Position numbers and translations under genes: made by a program. A DNA stretch of 64,000 nt from Cyprinodon diabolis. Its lineage: Eukaryota > Chordata > Actinopteri > Cyprinodontiformes > Cyprinodontidae. This document shows positions 12,101 through 24,243 of the stretch, one piece after another (position 1 is the stretch's first letter; each line of letters starts with the position of its first letter). The stretch lies in NCBI GenBank assembly GCA_030533445.1, contig CM060078.1:27660091-27724090 (forward strand), read 5' to 3'. The notes beneath the pieces are model-generated. The model searched no databases, was not told the DNA's origin, and was given only the letters and a program-made list of their open reading frames with translations.

Positions 12101-15100
12101 CAGAAGGGCTGGTCTGAGTTTCAGAAACTGCTGATCTATTGGGATTTTCACGCACAACCATCTCTAGGGTTTACAGAGAATGGTCCAGTGAGCGGCAGTT
12201 CTGTGGGCGGAAATGCCTTGTTGATGCCAGAGGTCAGAGGAGAATGGCCAGACTGGTTTGAGCTGATGAAAGGGCAACAGTGACTCAAATAACCACCCGT
12301 TACAACCAAGGTGAGCAGAAGAGCATCTCTGAATGCACAGTACGTCGAACTTTGAGGCAGATGGGCTACAGCAGCAGAAGACCACACCGGGTGCCACTCC
12401 TTTCAGCTAAGAACAGGAAACTGAGGCTACAATTTGCACAAGCTCATCGAAATTGGACAATAGAAGATTGGAAAAATGTTGCCTGGTCTGATGAGTCTCG
12501 ATTTCTGCTGCGACATTCGGATGATAGGGTCAGAATTTGGCGTCTACAACATGAAAGCATGGATCCATCCTGCCTTGTATCAACGGTTCAGGCTGGTGGT
12601 GGTGGTGTCATGGTGTGGGGAATATTTTCTTGGCACTCTTTGGGCCCCTTTGTACCAATTGAGCATCCTTGCAATGCCACAGCCTACCTGAGTATTGTTG
12701 CTGACCATGTCCATCCCTTTATGACCACAATGTACCCAACTTCTGATGGCTACTTTCAGCAGGATAATGCGCCATGTCATAAAGCTGGAATCATCTCAGA
12801 CTGGTTTCTTGAACATGACAATGAGTTCACTGTACTCAAATGGCTTCTACCATACATGGAGATGGGAAGTAGGGAATATGATCATTCTGTGGGACTGTCT
12901 GTGTGAAACTGTAAGATTTTCCCCTATGAAGATAATAAAAAGAGCCGGTAATGCGCTCCATTAAAAAAACACCATGATGGTGTTTTTGAACATTACCAAA
13001 CCAGGAAGAAATGCCATACCTAAATATGCTCTATATAACAGCATGGTAAAAGAGCAGCATGACTTTCTGACTGACACCAAAGGCCCTCAGCCTGCGCAGA
13101 AGATGTAGCCACTGCTGGACACTGTTGCAGACATAATCATTGAGCAATCCGCGATAATTTATTGTCGATTATTAATCCAAGATATTTATAGGAATCTGCT
13201 TGGGCAATTAATTGATTATGGATGACCACTGGAGAGTGGTCTCCAACTGCCCTCGGGTCTTGTGTTTTTTGGACCTTAAGAGTCAGAAAGTTCCTCGCAC
13301 CACTGAATAAAAGTTTTAATCTGCTGTCTGTAACCAATTAGGTCTGATGTGCCTAAAATGAGGTGCACTTTTGTCAAAGTAGGTACACTTATGATGAAAT
13401 TTATAAACCTGTCATCTTTCTAAGCAGGAAAACTTGCCCAGTCAATGATTGACTAAAGACTTTTATTTCTACACTGAAACGACCTGTGGAGCCGAGGCAC
13501 ATGAATGCATTATTGTTTTGAAGAAATTCTGCCTTTTGTATTTGTTGTCTAGGTGTATGTTGCTCTATTGGTAAAAGCCTTATCATGCAACATTAGCAAT
13601 GGAGTACAATCATACTGTACCTGCAGGAGAGATAGGCGTCATCAGACGGTTCAGCTGGACGTTCCAGTGCCGTACGTGCTGACTGGCATCTCTCAGCCTC
13701 TCCTGCATCTCCTGGAAATCAATCAAATGCCACAACTGGGTTTGTATTTCGTCACTCTAAAACTAGCTTCTTTTTGTCTTTCGTGTTTGTTTTTAGTTTC
13801 ACCTCAAGACGCTGATGGCTCCTCTGACGAGACGCCTGTAAATTCTGGAGCTCCAGAGAGGCTGAGTAGAGGGCCGAAGGGGTACTGTCGTCTACTGCTC
13901 CGTTGGAGGCTTCATGTGTGGAGCTAAAGCTCTGGAGGATCTTGTCCTGCTCCTGGAGGATCTGAAACTGCCTCCTCTTCTCATCTTCAGCCTCAAGCAA
14001 TCTAAGAAGAAAGTATGGAACCAAATGTTTTCAGCAAAAAATAAAAGAAACTTCACACTTGCTTATAATGTGAGGTAAGAAAGCGGGTGTAACCTCTCCA
14101 GCTCCTGTCTAGCCCTCTCCTCCTCCAGCCGAGCCTGAATCTCCATGTTTAGAGCTGCTTCCAACTTCTGCTGCGTCATCTCTAGTTCCTGGATCCTTAT
14201 CTTCTGCTGCTCAGCCTTTCTTTCCCTCTCCTCGATCTCGGCCTGCATGCTGTCCCTCATCTGGACAAAAACAGGTACACAGCTGCAGACTGACTTTTAT
14301 TTCGCCAGATTTTTGCTGCTGTTCCTGCACCACAGAGTTAATAAGCTGGTTGGGTTTCACAGTTTTAACTAACCATCTCAGCTTCTTTCAGCTGTCTCTC
14401 CAAATCCATCTGCACCTCTCTCTGTTTCCTCCTCTCCCTCTCCTCCGTCTCCCTTCTGCGGATCTCCAACTCTCGGGCATGCTGCACAACACACAGCAGA
14501 TGAAGCACAAACATCATGAAGCATAATGATGTAAAGGTTCACCTTTCTGCTCCAACCTACCTGAATGATGCTTTCAATTTCCAAATCCTGCTTCTCTTTC
14601 TCCATCCTCTCCATCTCCTGGAAGCTTAAGTCGTCCGACTGGCTGCTCCGGCTGCTGCGGCTGCTGCAGCTGCTCCGGGTGCTCCGGCTGCGCTCCCGGT
14701 TGCTCTGTTCCCGCTGGATGCGGCGTTTCAGCTTGAGTTCGTGGTGAAGAGAGGATTTACCTTCTCGCTGAAGACGGAGGGCAGTTTGAATAGCTGTCGA
14801 GTTTAGAAAAACAAAAACACCTTTTGCTTAAACAGGGCAATGCAAACACAGGCATATGTAACAATCAGAACAGTTATTGCATCTATGATAATTTACCTTG
14901 CAAGACTTTTGTCTGAAGTCTGCAAGTTTTCTTAGGGTCTTGGCAAATATTTAGACTGAATTCAGGACTAATCTCTCACTATCACTTAAAAAAAAAAAAA
15001 AGGAACAATTTTGTTTTTGCACCCAAGTAACTCTGTTGGATGCTGCTTCCTGACCACCTGCAGACTATTTAAGGCCTGTGAAGCTGTACTTCAGGGCCTC

Positions 15101-18100
15101 TGGGCCATTTGCCTGCCATACACCTCTCTGGTTGTTGTAGCATCTAATGGGCTGGTAATTTGCTGCTATGTATATTTGCTCAGATGTTTTTTTTTGTAGG
15201 TGAGAGCTGCCTTTTGTTTAACCCCAGTTTTCTCCCGTTTATGTGCCGGTTACGTTATGTGTTTATGTGCGTTAAAAGAAATGGCAGAATAATGGCAGTC
15301 TAAATTTATGTTGGTCCCTTATACCTCATAGACGCAGTCAGGGGACGTAACAGTAACACAGATATGATGGAGGCATGGTATAATATCTATCAAATTTGAA
15401 AGAATACGCTTTATTTTTCTTTAAAAGAAAAAAATTCTTATTATATTCAAATCTATAAACTTTTAATCCAGCCTGTGTTTTATATTTTATAGCTGGATAT
15501 TTAAAATCAAATTTGTACAATACAAAGGAGCTCAGGGAGAACATGCAAACTCCATGAAGAAAGACCCCAGGCTGGGAATCAAATTTAGAACCTTCTTTCT
15601 GCAAGGCAGCAGTGTTATCCTCTCCCTATATGCTTAGGTCTGGCCTTTAAAGTATCTTTACACTAAGAGCAAATAGTAGGATACTCAAGGAAGTCCCAAA
15701 AAAACCTGAAAACCTCCTTTAAATCACAACAGTCTCTTGGCAACTGTGCCTGTCTCAACAACTGTACTTTAAAGGGACGTTTTCAAGGGATCTGTAAAGA
15801 TCACATACAGTTTGCTGCAGGGAATGAATTCTAATAGCAGGACTTTTCACAGATACATAAAAAAAATCATTATTGCACATCAGGATTTCAAACAAGTTTG
15901 TCAAAAAAAACAAAAAAAAAAACAAAACAAATATAAAGCTTTTCAGAAAAAAACATCATGCTCACTATGAAGTATGGAAGAGGAAGTGTCATGGTGGAGG
16001 GATTCTCTTTTACATCCATGTATATCCTTACAATTCAAATCTAAGCTAAGTGACTTTTTAAAGGGGCTGAACATTCTAGAAAACCCTCACATGTCTCAGA
16101 GCTGAAGGTGAGGACAGGCAGACTTTCCCCAGAAACTATGGTTACAAGAAGTTTATACATGATGCTATTTTAACCAGGAAAAGTCCCATTGAGATTAACA
16201 ATCTCTTTTTTAACCAATGAAGGAGGCTGGCTGGAAGGGGGCGGAGCATTCTAACCTTCACTTAAGTAAAACAAGTTACATGTTTGGTAGGTGTAAATAT
16301 TTTATCATAGTTGAATGAACGTGACTAGCCTGAGGGATTTTAACTTGAATTAGAAACTTTGTACTTTGGAGAGAAAATGCATTTGTTTACTCTGCATATG
16401 TGTGCAGGGCTTTCTGATTGAGCACCACTTCATGACACAAACTGAACTAATTGAACTATTTATAACTAAAACAAGTTATGGTTGCAGAAACCTTTTTGAA
16501 AGTTTATTTTTAAACCTATCTTTTTTCCTTGAAAACAAGACAATCACTTTACATCCATTCTGAGAGAATTTGGCACCAGTTGGAAAACACATTTGAAAAG
16601 TCCTAAAAAAGAAAGGAAAGCAGGTGTACTTTATGTGATATGTCAACATAAAGAACAACATAGAAATAGATAAAGGGAAATAAAACCCAGTTTTTGACAT
16701 CTTTAAAAATGCGAGAATTAATTTTTAATCTCATCAACTGCAATAAAATCCATTGATGCATTTTCTTTTAATCATCAGTAAGCTGACAGAAAAAGCTTTA
16801 AATACATTTGTTTTTGTTCTTTCTGGTTTTGCTGCAAAGAATGCTCTAAATAAATAAGCATTTCTAAAATAAGTGAATTTACCTTGAATTTTAAACAGGT
16901 AAATAAAATTATCTGCCGAAAGAATGAGTATTTTTATCCCTATAATAAGATAATTAGATATTAAGAAAATAATAGAATAATTGACTTTTTGAATTTTTTG
17001 TAGTGTGGCAGTAATCTGTGACCTTATGCTACAGTAATAAAATAATCTAAACATTCTTGTCTTTTTTATGCATCTATATTAGCCTTCAGTAACTTTGAAG
17101 GCTAATATAATTTTTGCTGATGATTTAACAGCTGCCCACATGAGAAAGACTCTTTCACACCTTGAGTCCACTCCACCTTCTGCTTCTGGTCAGAGGCGCT
17201 CATTTCGTAGGTTTTGTTGTGGGTTTTCACGCAGAAGAGGCAGCGTTTCCCCTCCCTGTCTGGAACAGGCTGAAACAGGAAAAAAAAAAAGAAAAAAAAA
17301 AGGGGGCTCAGATCTGGATAATGTGTGTTTGTCAAACGCAAATTCTGGGCGGGTCAAAGTCCTGCCAGACGTGTTTCCTCACCCACCTCTACCACACAGT
17401 TCTTATCCAGCTGAATTTCCCCTCGCTTGTCTTTCAAGTCCTCGCTGACATAGTAGGCTATGGAGGAGGGCTTCAGCACGAACCAGCGCTCGGTCCAGTT
17501 CCTGCGCATGTGCCCCTTCTTCCACATGTAACCCTAGAAAACGAGGAAAAGCATCGGGATCAAACAAAGCAGCACATGTTTAGAGAGCAGGCGTGCTTCC
17601 TGAGGGGACTCAGATGACCCACCCTCTTTAGGACATTGTGATACATCTCCAGGAAGACCTCCTCCAAAGCCAAGCTGAAGGCCTCCGCACTAGTGACCCG
17701 AAGCAGCCGGCCTGTACACATATGCTCCAGGAACGTCCACACAGACATGCCCTCTTCATGCACAGTGGGATCCTGAGATATAAGGTCTTCTAAGGGCTTC
17801 GCATCCCACTCCTGGTTCATTGCTGTGGAGATTTTCTTGATGAGATACTCTACCTAAATGCAGGAAAAGGTTTAGCAGAAATACCACAACAGGGAACATT
17901 AAAAAAAGGCTTTAAACCATAGAAAGGCTGTTTTTTTGTTGTTGTTTTCTTTTGTATTTCCAAGACGACACTGCTATGCATAGTGTACAACAAAAGGGTA
18001 TTTTTGCCTCTGACATACAGGAAACCCAAAGCATTAATGGAGGAAATGGAGGAAGGAAGGGCCTCATTAACTTACTTGTGCTTTTATTCTTATTCACTGT

Positions 18101-21100
18101 GAGGAAATTTGAAACCAGCTCACTGTCAGGGCCACTTTTGGGGGCTCCATAACACTCATTCTAGAGCACAAATCACTCATGATTTTTATTATATCGCTAA
18201 AGAAAACCACTAAGTTCACTTCTAAATTACACATGTATGTGACTTCTTGTTGCTAATTTCTATCTTGTTCCAAATGTTATTCGCTTTTCTGGGCAAACTG
18301 TTTTTTTTATAAACACAGACACTTAACACATCTTCCATTTCTCATATTTTATGCGATTATTTTAAATTTTCTCCTGCAAAACATCCCTTCACAACCACGA
18401 ACAGACATGAAAGCTGGTAAAGCAAGGCCTAGTGGTTAGAGCAGTGCTCTTGTGCTACGAGAAGGTTGCAAATACCCGGTTGGATCCTCACAGCCTGCAC
18501 TCTAGCTCTCTGAGCAAGGCCCTTAACTCCACACTGCTCCCTGGGCGCTGCACAATGGCTGCCCACTGCTCCCCAAGGGGAAGGGTCAAATGCAGAGGTG
18601 AATTTCTCCAGTGTGAGATCAATAAAGTTCAATTATTATTTATGTTTTACCTCCTCTGTGATCATCACTAGCGGGTAGCTATCTTCAGACAGGAGGTTGA
18701 ACAAACAGAAGAGCTTAAAGCAATCCTTCTCCGACAGCAGGAACCTCTGCGACATTTTAAAGTTCTTCTTCATGGTCATCATCCAGCATAGGTCGTCAAA
18801 CCTTTCTTTGTCAAACATCCCCTCTTTCACCTGGAATTGTAAAAAGAAAGGATCAACCTTCTTCAAATTAAACCCTCCTTTAAAATAACACTGGTTCATA
18901 GAAAACGTGATAAAATGGCGTTTATAAATATCATGTCAAGGTCAGTTCCCACTAAAAATAACCCCTTCAGCATCAAGATTATAGAAACATTAACCAGAAG
19001 CATGAATAATGCTTGAATAATGCATGAATAATAATTCATGAAGCATGAATAATGGTAACCTTTTAAAATATTCAATATAAGACACACAAAAATAAATTTG
19101 ATGACTAATACGACAGCTGCTTGATGGCGCTTTATCAGGTGACATACTCATTTCAGTTCATGCAATGTGTTAAAACAGCTCACATTGAGATGTTGTGGTT
19201 AGTATAGGGTTGAATGGTGTGATTTTATAGGATGACATAGTGGAAGCTGGATTTAAACCAACAACTTCAATTCTGCAAGACGCATTTTCAGCCTTAAGGC
19301 TCTAACAGAGCATAAAAGCTAGCCAACCCTAAAACTTAAAAAAAAAAAACATCTGTTTTTTTAAACTATAAAACATTTAAGAAGTTTCTTTATACAATTT
19401 GACTTTCTGTCACCAGTAACCAAGGATTTAGTTGAACAGATTTGCTTTAGTTGTGACCCTTATTTCTGATTCCACACTCATATCTACTATCATATTTATA
19501 ATGCATCAAGAAAACAATTATTTTGTTCTTAAATACCCCTTTTTTGTCAATTTTCTGTTAAAATAAAAAATATAAGCACAATTGTCCAAACATTAGTCTA
19601 ACATTTGGGCTTCTTTCATACCCTTGGTATCTTAGTTTCATTTAGCCAAAAAAGACACTTATTTACAGTAAACTAAACAATCATTATTATGGATTAATAT
19701 GGATTATAACAGGATTTTTACTTCCATTAATATATTCTATATGGTGCAGTGAAGCTAGGAGGGTGTGGAGAGGCAGCTGTTGAAGGTAAACGGAAAAAAT
19801 AAAGCAACAGTTTTTGGCATTTTTTTTTTTTTTAGTGTAGAAATGTAGTAGCCTGGGTGCCATTCCGAACTTAGTCCCGCCCACAACGTTTGAGGTCGGG
19901 AAGTTCGGTCTGGCATTGCTCAGTAGTAGCGCGAGTATGCTCGCACAATATCTGGCAGGCCAATCAAATAGTCAGGGCGGGCTTTATACGATGATGGACA
20001 GATGATCAACAGGTACGTAATCAACCAAGTCACCAAAGCGCGCATGGGTGACAACAACAATGGCTGCCGCTGGAGAGTTGAGGTGTGTAGATTCTGCTAT
20101 TAGGTCTGTTCTAGAAGATATCGACAGCAAATTAATTTTAAAAGAGTAACAGAGAAACGCGATCAAGGCTCATCTCCTTATTCTAGGTGGGACACTGCAC
20201 GCTTTGATTTTTGTTGACAACAACTGTGCCTGGCTTAACCTACGTCACGCACTCCGTTGCTCTTATTGGTTGTAGGTCTATCCAATTGAGTGCAGAGGCA
20301 TTTTTTTTCCTGGTTCATTCGAAACACGCCCCATAATCACAGCTCTATGGAGCAGTATCAGACTCATATTCTGACTAGAATTGAGTAGGACTACGTCAGG
20401 CTAGAAATGTAGTAGGAATGGTGGCAAATTTTTACAACTCCTGGTATTTAGATAATGACATCTGGAATTTTCAGCTCTAGGGAGAGGAATCTTCTTAGTC
20501 ATAATCAAAGCAAACTACAAGCCATCAGAGATAATGCTAAGCTACTACTGCAGAAGCTGTAGCCCTGTGTGATCAGCCAGCAGATGAACAATTATACCAA
20601 GATGAGGAATTCCCACCACCTTTCATTCACTTTTTTCACCAACCAGAAACAGCTGGAGAGGTCAGAGCCACAGCTGCTGCTTACAGGTAAGGGGGGGTTA
20701 AAGTAGGGCCAAGAATGCTTTGACTCTAAAAAGTTAAGGTGCAGTGACTAGTAGGACAGGTCATAACCCGACCTGTGACCAGCAGAGGGTTCACCTACCA
20801 CAGCTAAAGGAGCAGCATCAGAAACGATTAAAACCAATACAACGGTCAAGGTGTTTGGTTGGGCTTTGCAATCATGTGCTGACCAGCTGGCAGCAGTTAT
20901 TCATGGCATATTAAAGTGGTCCCTGCAGCTGTCTCAAACCCAAATATTACCTTAGAGAATGATGACGGCCCTCTTGCGCTGTCATGGGTGGTCTTAAAAT
21001 ATTTCCAGTGGATCCTCTGTTACCCCATTATCATTCGTAACAAAACTCTATTCCTATTGTTTTGGATTAAGTCCACGGTACTCACAACTGGTGATTACTT

Positions 21101-23820
21101 TTCTGCTACAGCTGAGTAAATTACCTGTAATCCCAGAAAACTACTACTGAAACTCATGAACTGGGGCCTGCTCCACTCCATGTCTTCCTGGAGTAGGACT
21201 TTATACTCCTCTATAAGATATTAACTAAGACTGCTCTGCTATCCGCTCCATGAACCTGCCTGGGAAGTTAAGGAAGGACAATGAGGAGACTAACCACAGA
21301 GACCCACAATCTGATCTGGTGGTTCTCAAATATTAACCTCGTCTTGAACAATAACAAAACCAAAGAGGTTGTAGTGGTTTTTAGGAGGTTCAGGAGGACG
21401 AACACATCCATTCCTGATGTTGGATCTAGTTAGAAGCCTAAGGTTCCTGTTTCTTAACATCTCTGACCTCTCCTAGAACACCTAAAACGCGGGTAAGGAA
21501 GGCTAACAGAGACTCCTCTCCCTCAGGAAGAACAAATGGATTTTTGGATGTCATCTCCCTGATTTCCACAAATCCTCCTGGGAAGTTAAGGAATGACAAT
21601 AAGGAGACTAACTACAGAGATGTTAGAAGCATAAAGAAAAGGGATTGTTGGGTGTCATCCCTCGGATCTGGATGCCATGAACACTGGAGGAGAGCCAGGA
21701 CCCGTCCCACCCTGCTCCAGCCTGTTTTTACAGCTGTCTTAAGGATAGGAGTGCAGAGCCAGGAGAGCAGGGACTAACAGAACGTTCTGGACATGTTAAT
21801 AGTTCTCATTCAATGTTAGACTCTCACCCTTCCCTGCACCTTATTCTACATCCTGCTCTTGTTATGCCGTGCTGATGGTTTGACAATTTTATGCTGCAAA
21901 AGCCATGATGTTCCAAATTAAATTTCCCCGCAGTGAAAAAAAAAAGTTTTTTTATTTGATCTGTTTCTGTTGTTTAAATCTTTGTTAATTCAAAAATCAT
22001 ATATTTAGCTTAAACAAATCTCATACATGGCATATATAATAAAGGCAAGATCATCAATTAATATGATATTGGTATTTATATGAATATAGAATATTTTATT
22101 ATTAAGATTATTTGGTTTCATAAACTTAATTACACTCAATTACATATTATTAAAATTTCATTTCCATATTAAATTTCCCTTTAAAAAGCAGATCATCATG
22201 GATTATATTTGGATTAGATTTGACATTATTTATTTTTGTTGTTTTAATGTAATATTTATATGCACTTTATTTTTTAGAAGCCAATTTTATGACACATGAC
22301 AGTTTCTGTCCTCAAACTGATCCTGAAACATCTGCTTCCTAATCAATTATTTAAGTTGCTTAGTTTAGAAATAGCTTGTGCTACTTTGGTCTGAATCTGA
22401 CCGGAATACCAGCTTCAAATAGAAAAGGCTAATATTGGTTCATTTTCTAGTAAAAAAAACACCACTGTGTATAAAATGGTATATCCTGTCCTTGCTTATT
22501 AACTTCCAATAACAACGTGTAAAAGGTCTTTAAACTAATTATTTTAAGCTTTACCTCTAACTTAAAGAAAATTACATAACTCCAACATCTCATGCTTGCA
22601 AACAATTATTTTTCTATATAATTCTTAATAGATTGCATCTTTTAAAACCTTTTTTATCAATCTTTAAAATGGGGAGAAAAAAAAGAGAACAACCTAAATT
22701 TACCAAAATAAAGAGTCAGATCAATAGGTGATTAAAAAGTGGAAGCCATATTTGTTTTTGTTAGGCATCAACAGGTGTCCTAACATCATAAAGTTAAACA
22801 TGTTATATTTGAAAAAAAATATCAAGATTGAAGCAAGAAGCTTTATCCAGATGAGACAAAGAATGAAATCCAGGTGTAAATTAAAGAATGAAAATCTACA
22901 CATTGCACAGTATGGTGCAGGTTCTGTAGTTTAGGGTAGATCTAGGGAAGCTTTAAAGATTGTACTTTGATCACATGATCCACAATATTATATCAAAAAG
23001 CCGGTTGAGAATAAATTAGGTTAATAAGTGTTTAGTTATACCTTATCGAGTATATATTTGTTGAGGTAGGGCATGTAGCCATGGTTAGAAACTGGCCCAT
23101 CATCATCATCCTGGAAGTGCTCCTCCAAGGCGACTGGGTCATGTGGGATGTTCAGAACTGTATAGAGGTTGTGGGAAAGGACCTGTGGAGTAAAAAATTA
23201 AAAATCATTAAAATGTGCCACTTTTAAGTTTCCTTGGACAGCTTTACAGCTAAGAGACAAACAAGCAGAGGCAGCCTGTCCTCTAAAGCTGGAAGCATGT
23301 CAGGACAGCTATCTGCCACTTCCTGGGATTCCTCTAAGCAGTGCAGGCATGTGGAGACTGGACAGAGGAAGGCAAAACCTACTGAGGATGGAGGAAAAAA
23401 AAGCAGGAAAAAATATTCTGACTTTTATAAATCAAAACAAAACCCCCTGACAGTTGAATTGATGAGTCACTTTTTGTTTCAAGGCCAGAGCCAAAGACTG
23501 GACTTTGAGCTTAGATCTGGTCCCATATCTCTGCCTACATTTCTTTTGAAATAAATCATTTTAAAAGGCTTTCCGAACTTGCAACACATACCGCAAAACA
23601 CAATCTCACAGGCAATCAGCAGATTAAAATCTCTACTTTTGGCTTTAGACACGCAGAAGCAAAACTGTGTAAAAACAAAACCTGTCTCGACAGTGATTAA
23701 CGTTTTAATCTCTCTTTGCTATACCTTTAACTGAGATTTGGAGACTTTCCCGCACCTCTCCACGTCCAGCGATGTGAAAGCGTACCAAATCGACTTGAGA
23801 AGCTCGGATTTAAGGTCCAT
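9134..23820 (-). CDS. def6: DEF6 guanine nucleotide exchange factor (SWAP70 family)
   Basis: Twelve exons in transcript order: 23820-23725, 23182-23042, 18830-18651, 17853-17623, 17533-17387, 17269-17161, 14793-14561, 14481-14374, 14260-14094, 14001-13803, 13711-13621, 9321-9134. They total 1890 nt (629 aa) with all phases compatible; human DEF6 is about 630 aa. The N-terminus ([13 protein letters not shown]) and DPVALEEHF block are the EF-hand-like region of DEF6/SWAP70. A PH domain starts at residue 217 ([13 protein letters not shown]) and runs through YEMSASD to about 312. A Glu/Arg/Gln-rich coiled coil follows to about 550, then [17 protein letters not shown] and [10 protein letters not shown] fit DEF6 better than SWAP70. 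DEF6 activates Rac/Cdc42-type GTPases downstream of PI3K and immune receptors. The last exon is the least certain: it follows a 4.3-kb repeat-filled intron and I did not recognise its sequence, but phase, length and poly(A) signals fit. Confidence 0.92.
9692..10020 (-). repeat. Dispersed retroelement 3'-end repeat, copy 1
   Basis: On the minus strand this repeat ends in gcgctatataaataaactgaa and carries blocks (gagcctggttctgctggagg, the cactgt..ctacaagcatgct region) shared with 32480-32775 and 38228-38398. The shared 3' end ahead of variable flanks suggests a LINE/SINE tail. It lies in def6 intron 11. Confidence 0.65.
10080..10640. repeat. Possible MITE with degenerate inverted ends
   Basis: The left end (CTCTTTCCCAC near 10087) is roughly inverted relative to the right end (GTGGGAAAAGGGG near 10624). 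No clear target duplication was found and no coding frame is present, so the limits are approximate. Confidence 0.3.
10650..11150 (+). mobile_element. Relic of a Tc1-like transposon
   Basis: Short stretches match Tc1-family DNA: aggtggcagcatcatgctgt (the GGSIMLW transposase motif) at about 10671 and caggaggaatgggtcaagag near 11042, which sits in the 3' third of many fish Tc1 copies. The frame is broken throughout and no terminal repeats are seen. Confidence 0.5.
11263..11860 (-). mobile_element. Non-LTR retrotransposon 3' end (downstream half of a split LINE)
   Basis: On the minus strand this reads as the C-terminus of a fish LINE (fragments like [21 protein letters not shown] and [13 protein letters not shown]), then a 3' UTR with acaataaagtt and a (TAATC)n tail at 11264-11284. 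It continues the reverse-transcriptase fragment at 12975-13345. The intervening DNA is a Tc1-like insertion. Confidence 0.6.
11900..12960 (+). mobile_element. Tc1-like transposon, 3'-truncated
   Basis: The left end is cactcaccggtcactttatt after a TA dinucleotide, a familiar Tc1-like terminus in fish. A transposase frame (12280-12906) has Asp in WSDESRF and Asp in FQQDNAPCH, but the part carrying the third acidic residue is replaced by unrelated sequence after about 12840. No right inverted repeat is present. It is inserted within a LINE in def6 intron 11. Confidence 0.75.
12975..13345 (-). mobile_element. Non-LTR reverse transcriptase fragment (upstream half of split LINE)
   Basis: The minus-strand frame at 13337-13137 contains [15 protein letters not shown], a conserved block C-terminal to the catalytic core of Rex/CR1/L2-type reverse transcriptases. 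It is followed, after frame breaks, by [24 protein letters not shown] sequence. The domain is incomplete and the copy is dead. Confidence 0.7.
15525..15625 (-). repeat. tRNA-derived SINE fragment
   Basis: The minus strand contains tctgcctgcag-like A-box sequence, a B-box-like ggttctaaatttgattcc and catggagtttgcatgttctc. It matches, in reverse, the fuller copy at 59818-60016. Confidence 0.55.
17076..17108. other. Perfect 13-bp hairpin
   Basis: ATATTAGCCTTCA (17076-17088) and its exact complement (17096-17108) flank a 7-nt loop. It lies in def6 intron 6, about 50 nt past the exon 6 donor. It is too short to be called a microRNA precursor. Confidence 0.5.
18419..18640 (+). repeat. tRNA-derived SINE beside a def6 splice donor
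   Basis: A tRNA-like head (tagtggttagagcagtgctc as A box, ggttgcaaatacccggttgg as B-box region) is followed by a body (ccctgggcgctgcacaatgg) and a tail ending gatcaataaagttc. It lies a few to about 25 nt inside the intron from the def6 exon 3 donor (18650), in the opposite orientation. Confidence 0.75.
19850..20401 (+). mobile_element. Non-autonomous element carrying the start of a RecQ-like helicase
   Basis: Flanking direct repeats tagaaatgtagtag (19838-19851 and 20402-20415, partly overlapping the ends) enclose a 0.55-kb segment with short inverted ends (GCCTG and CAGGC). Inside, ATG 20060 opens a frame ([18 protein letters not shown], stop, QRNAI) that resembles the Q-motif region upstream of RecQ-type helicase domains. 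A similar leader, reaching the Walker A motif, is found at 34539-35085. It is inactive and lies in def6 intron 2. Confidence 0.55.
21180..21950 (+). mobile_element. Decayed LINE 3' fragment with internal duplication
   Basis: [15 protein letters not shown] (about 21346-21395) resembles the conserved block near the end of Rex/CR1/L2-type reverse transcriptases, and the segment ends in a 3'-UTR-like sequence before a poly(A) near 21936. The motif gggaagttaaggaa(g/t)gacaat occurs twice (about 21262 and 21582), an internal duplication of roughly 320 bp spacing. Confidence 0.5.
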
Positions 23821-24243
23821 TTTCTGGTGACCGCTATTTTTGCGCGAGAATAACTACATTTCCGAGTGGTGCGCTGTTTTTACGCAGGCAGCGGGTGTGA
23901 TACTGAGAATAAAGGGTAGAGCTCAGAGCTGGATGCGTTCACGAAAAGAGCCCAAAGCAGATAGATGTAGGGCAGACCTAAAGAGGCGGAGTAAATGGAG
24001 CTCAAAAATAGAGCCTTACATATTTTACGCACGGGGAAGGTGCGAAACGCGCTTTTACGCACACATTTCATCAACTTGCAACCCAAATAGGACCGTTTGG
24101 AAAGTTGTAAACATAATAATGTTTGTAACAGCTGTCAGATGGAGAAGGCTGATAGATTGCTCAGAGACAGATTCAGCCTTAAGCCATGTTTTATTTGGTC
24201 ATTGTTTATTTTAAACCAGGAAAAAGTTGCACCAAGTCGAAAG

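Larger units (their letters stand above)
14794..17160 (-). other. def6 intron 6
   Basis: A 2.4-kb intron with a SINE fragment (15525-15625), a probable Tc1 relic near 15955-16010 (frame resembling [11 protein letters not shown]) and a perfect 13-bp hairpin at 17076-17108. No internal exon was identified. Confidence 0.55.
18831..23041 (-). other. def6 intron 2
   Basis: A 4.2-kb AT-rich intron. It holds a RecQ-leader element (19850-20401) and a LINE fragment (21180-21950); otherwise no exon or RNA gene was recognised. Confidence 0.55.

Noticed and set aside
13401..13483. Alternative last exon of def6 (about 27 codons after a possible acceptor)
   Set aside because: Phase fits, but the exon at 9321-9134 gives the expected protein length, a better acceptor and poly(A) signals.
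17076..17108. Hairpin as a microRNA gene
   Set aside because: A 13-bp stem is too short for a precursor, and flanking sequence does not extend the pairing.
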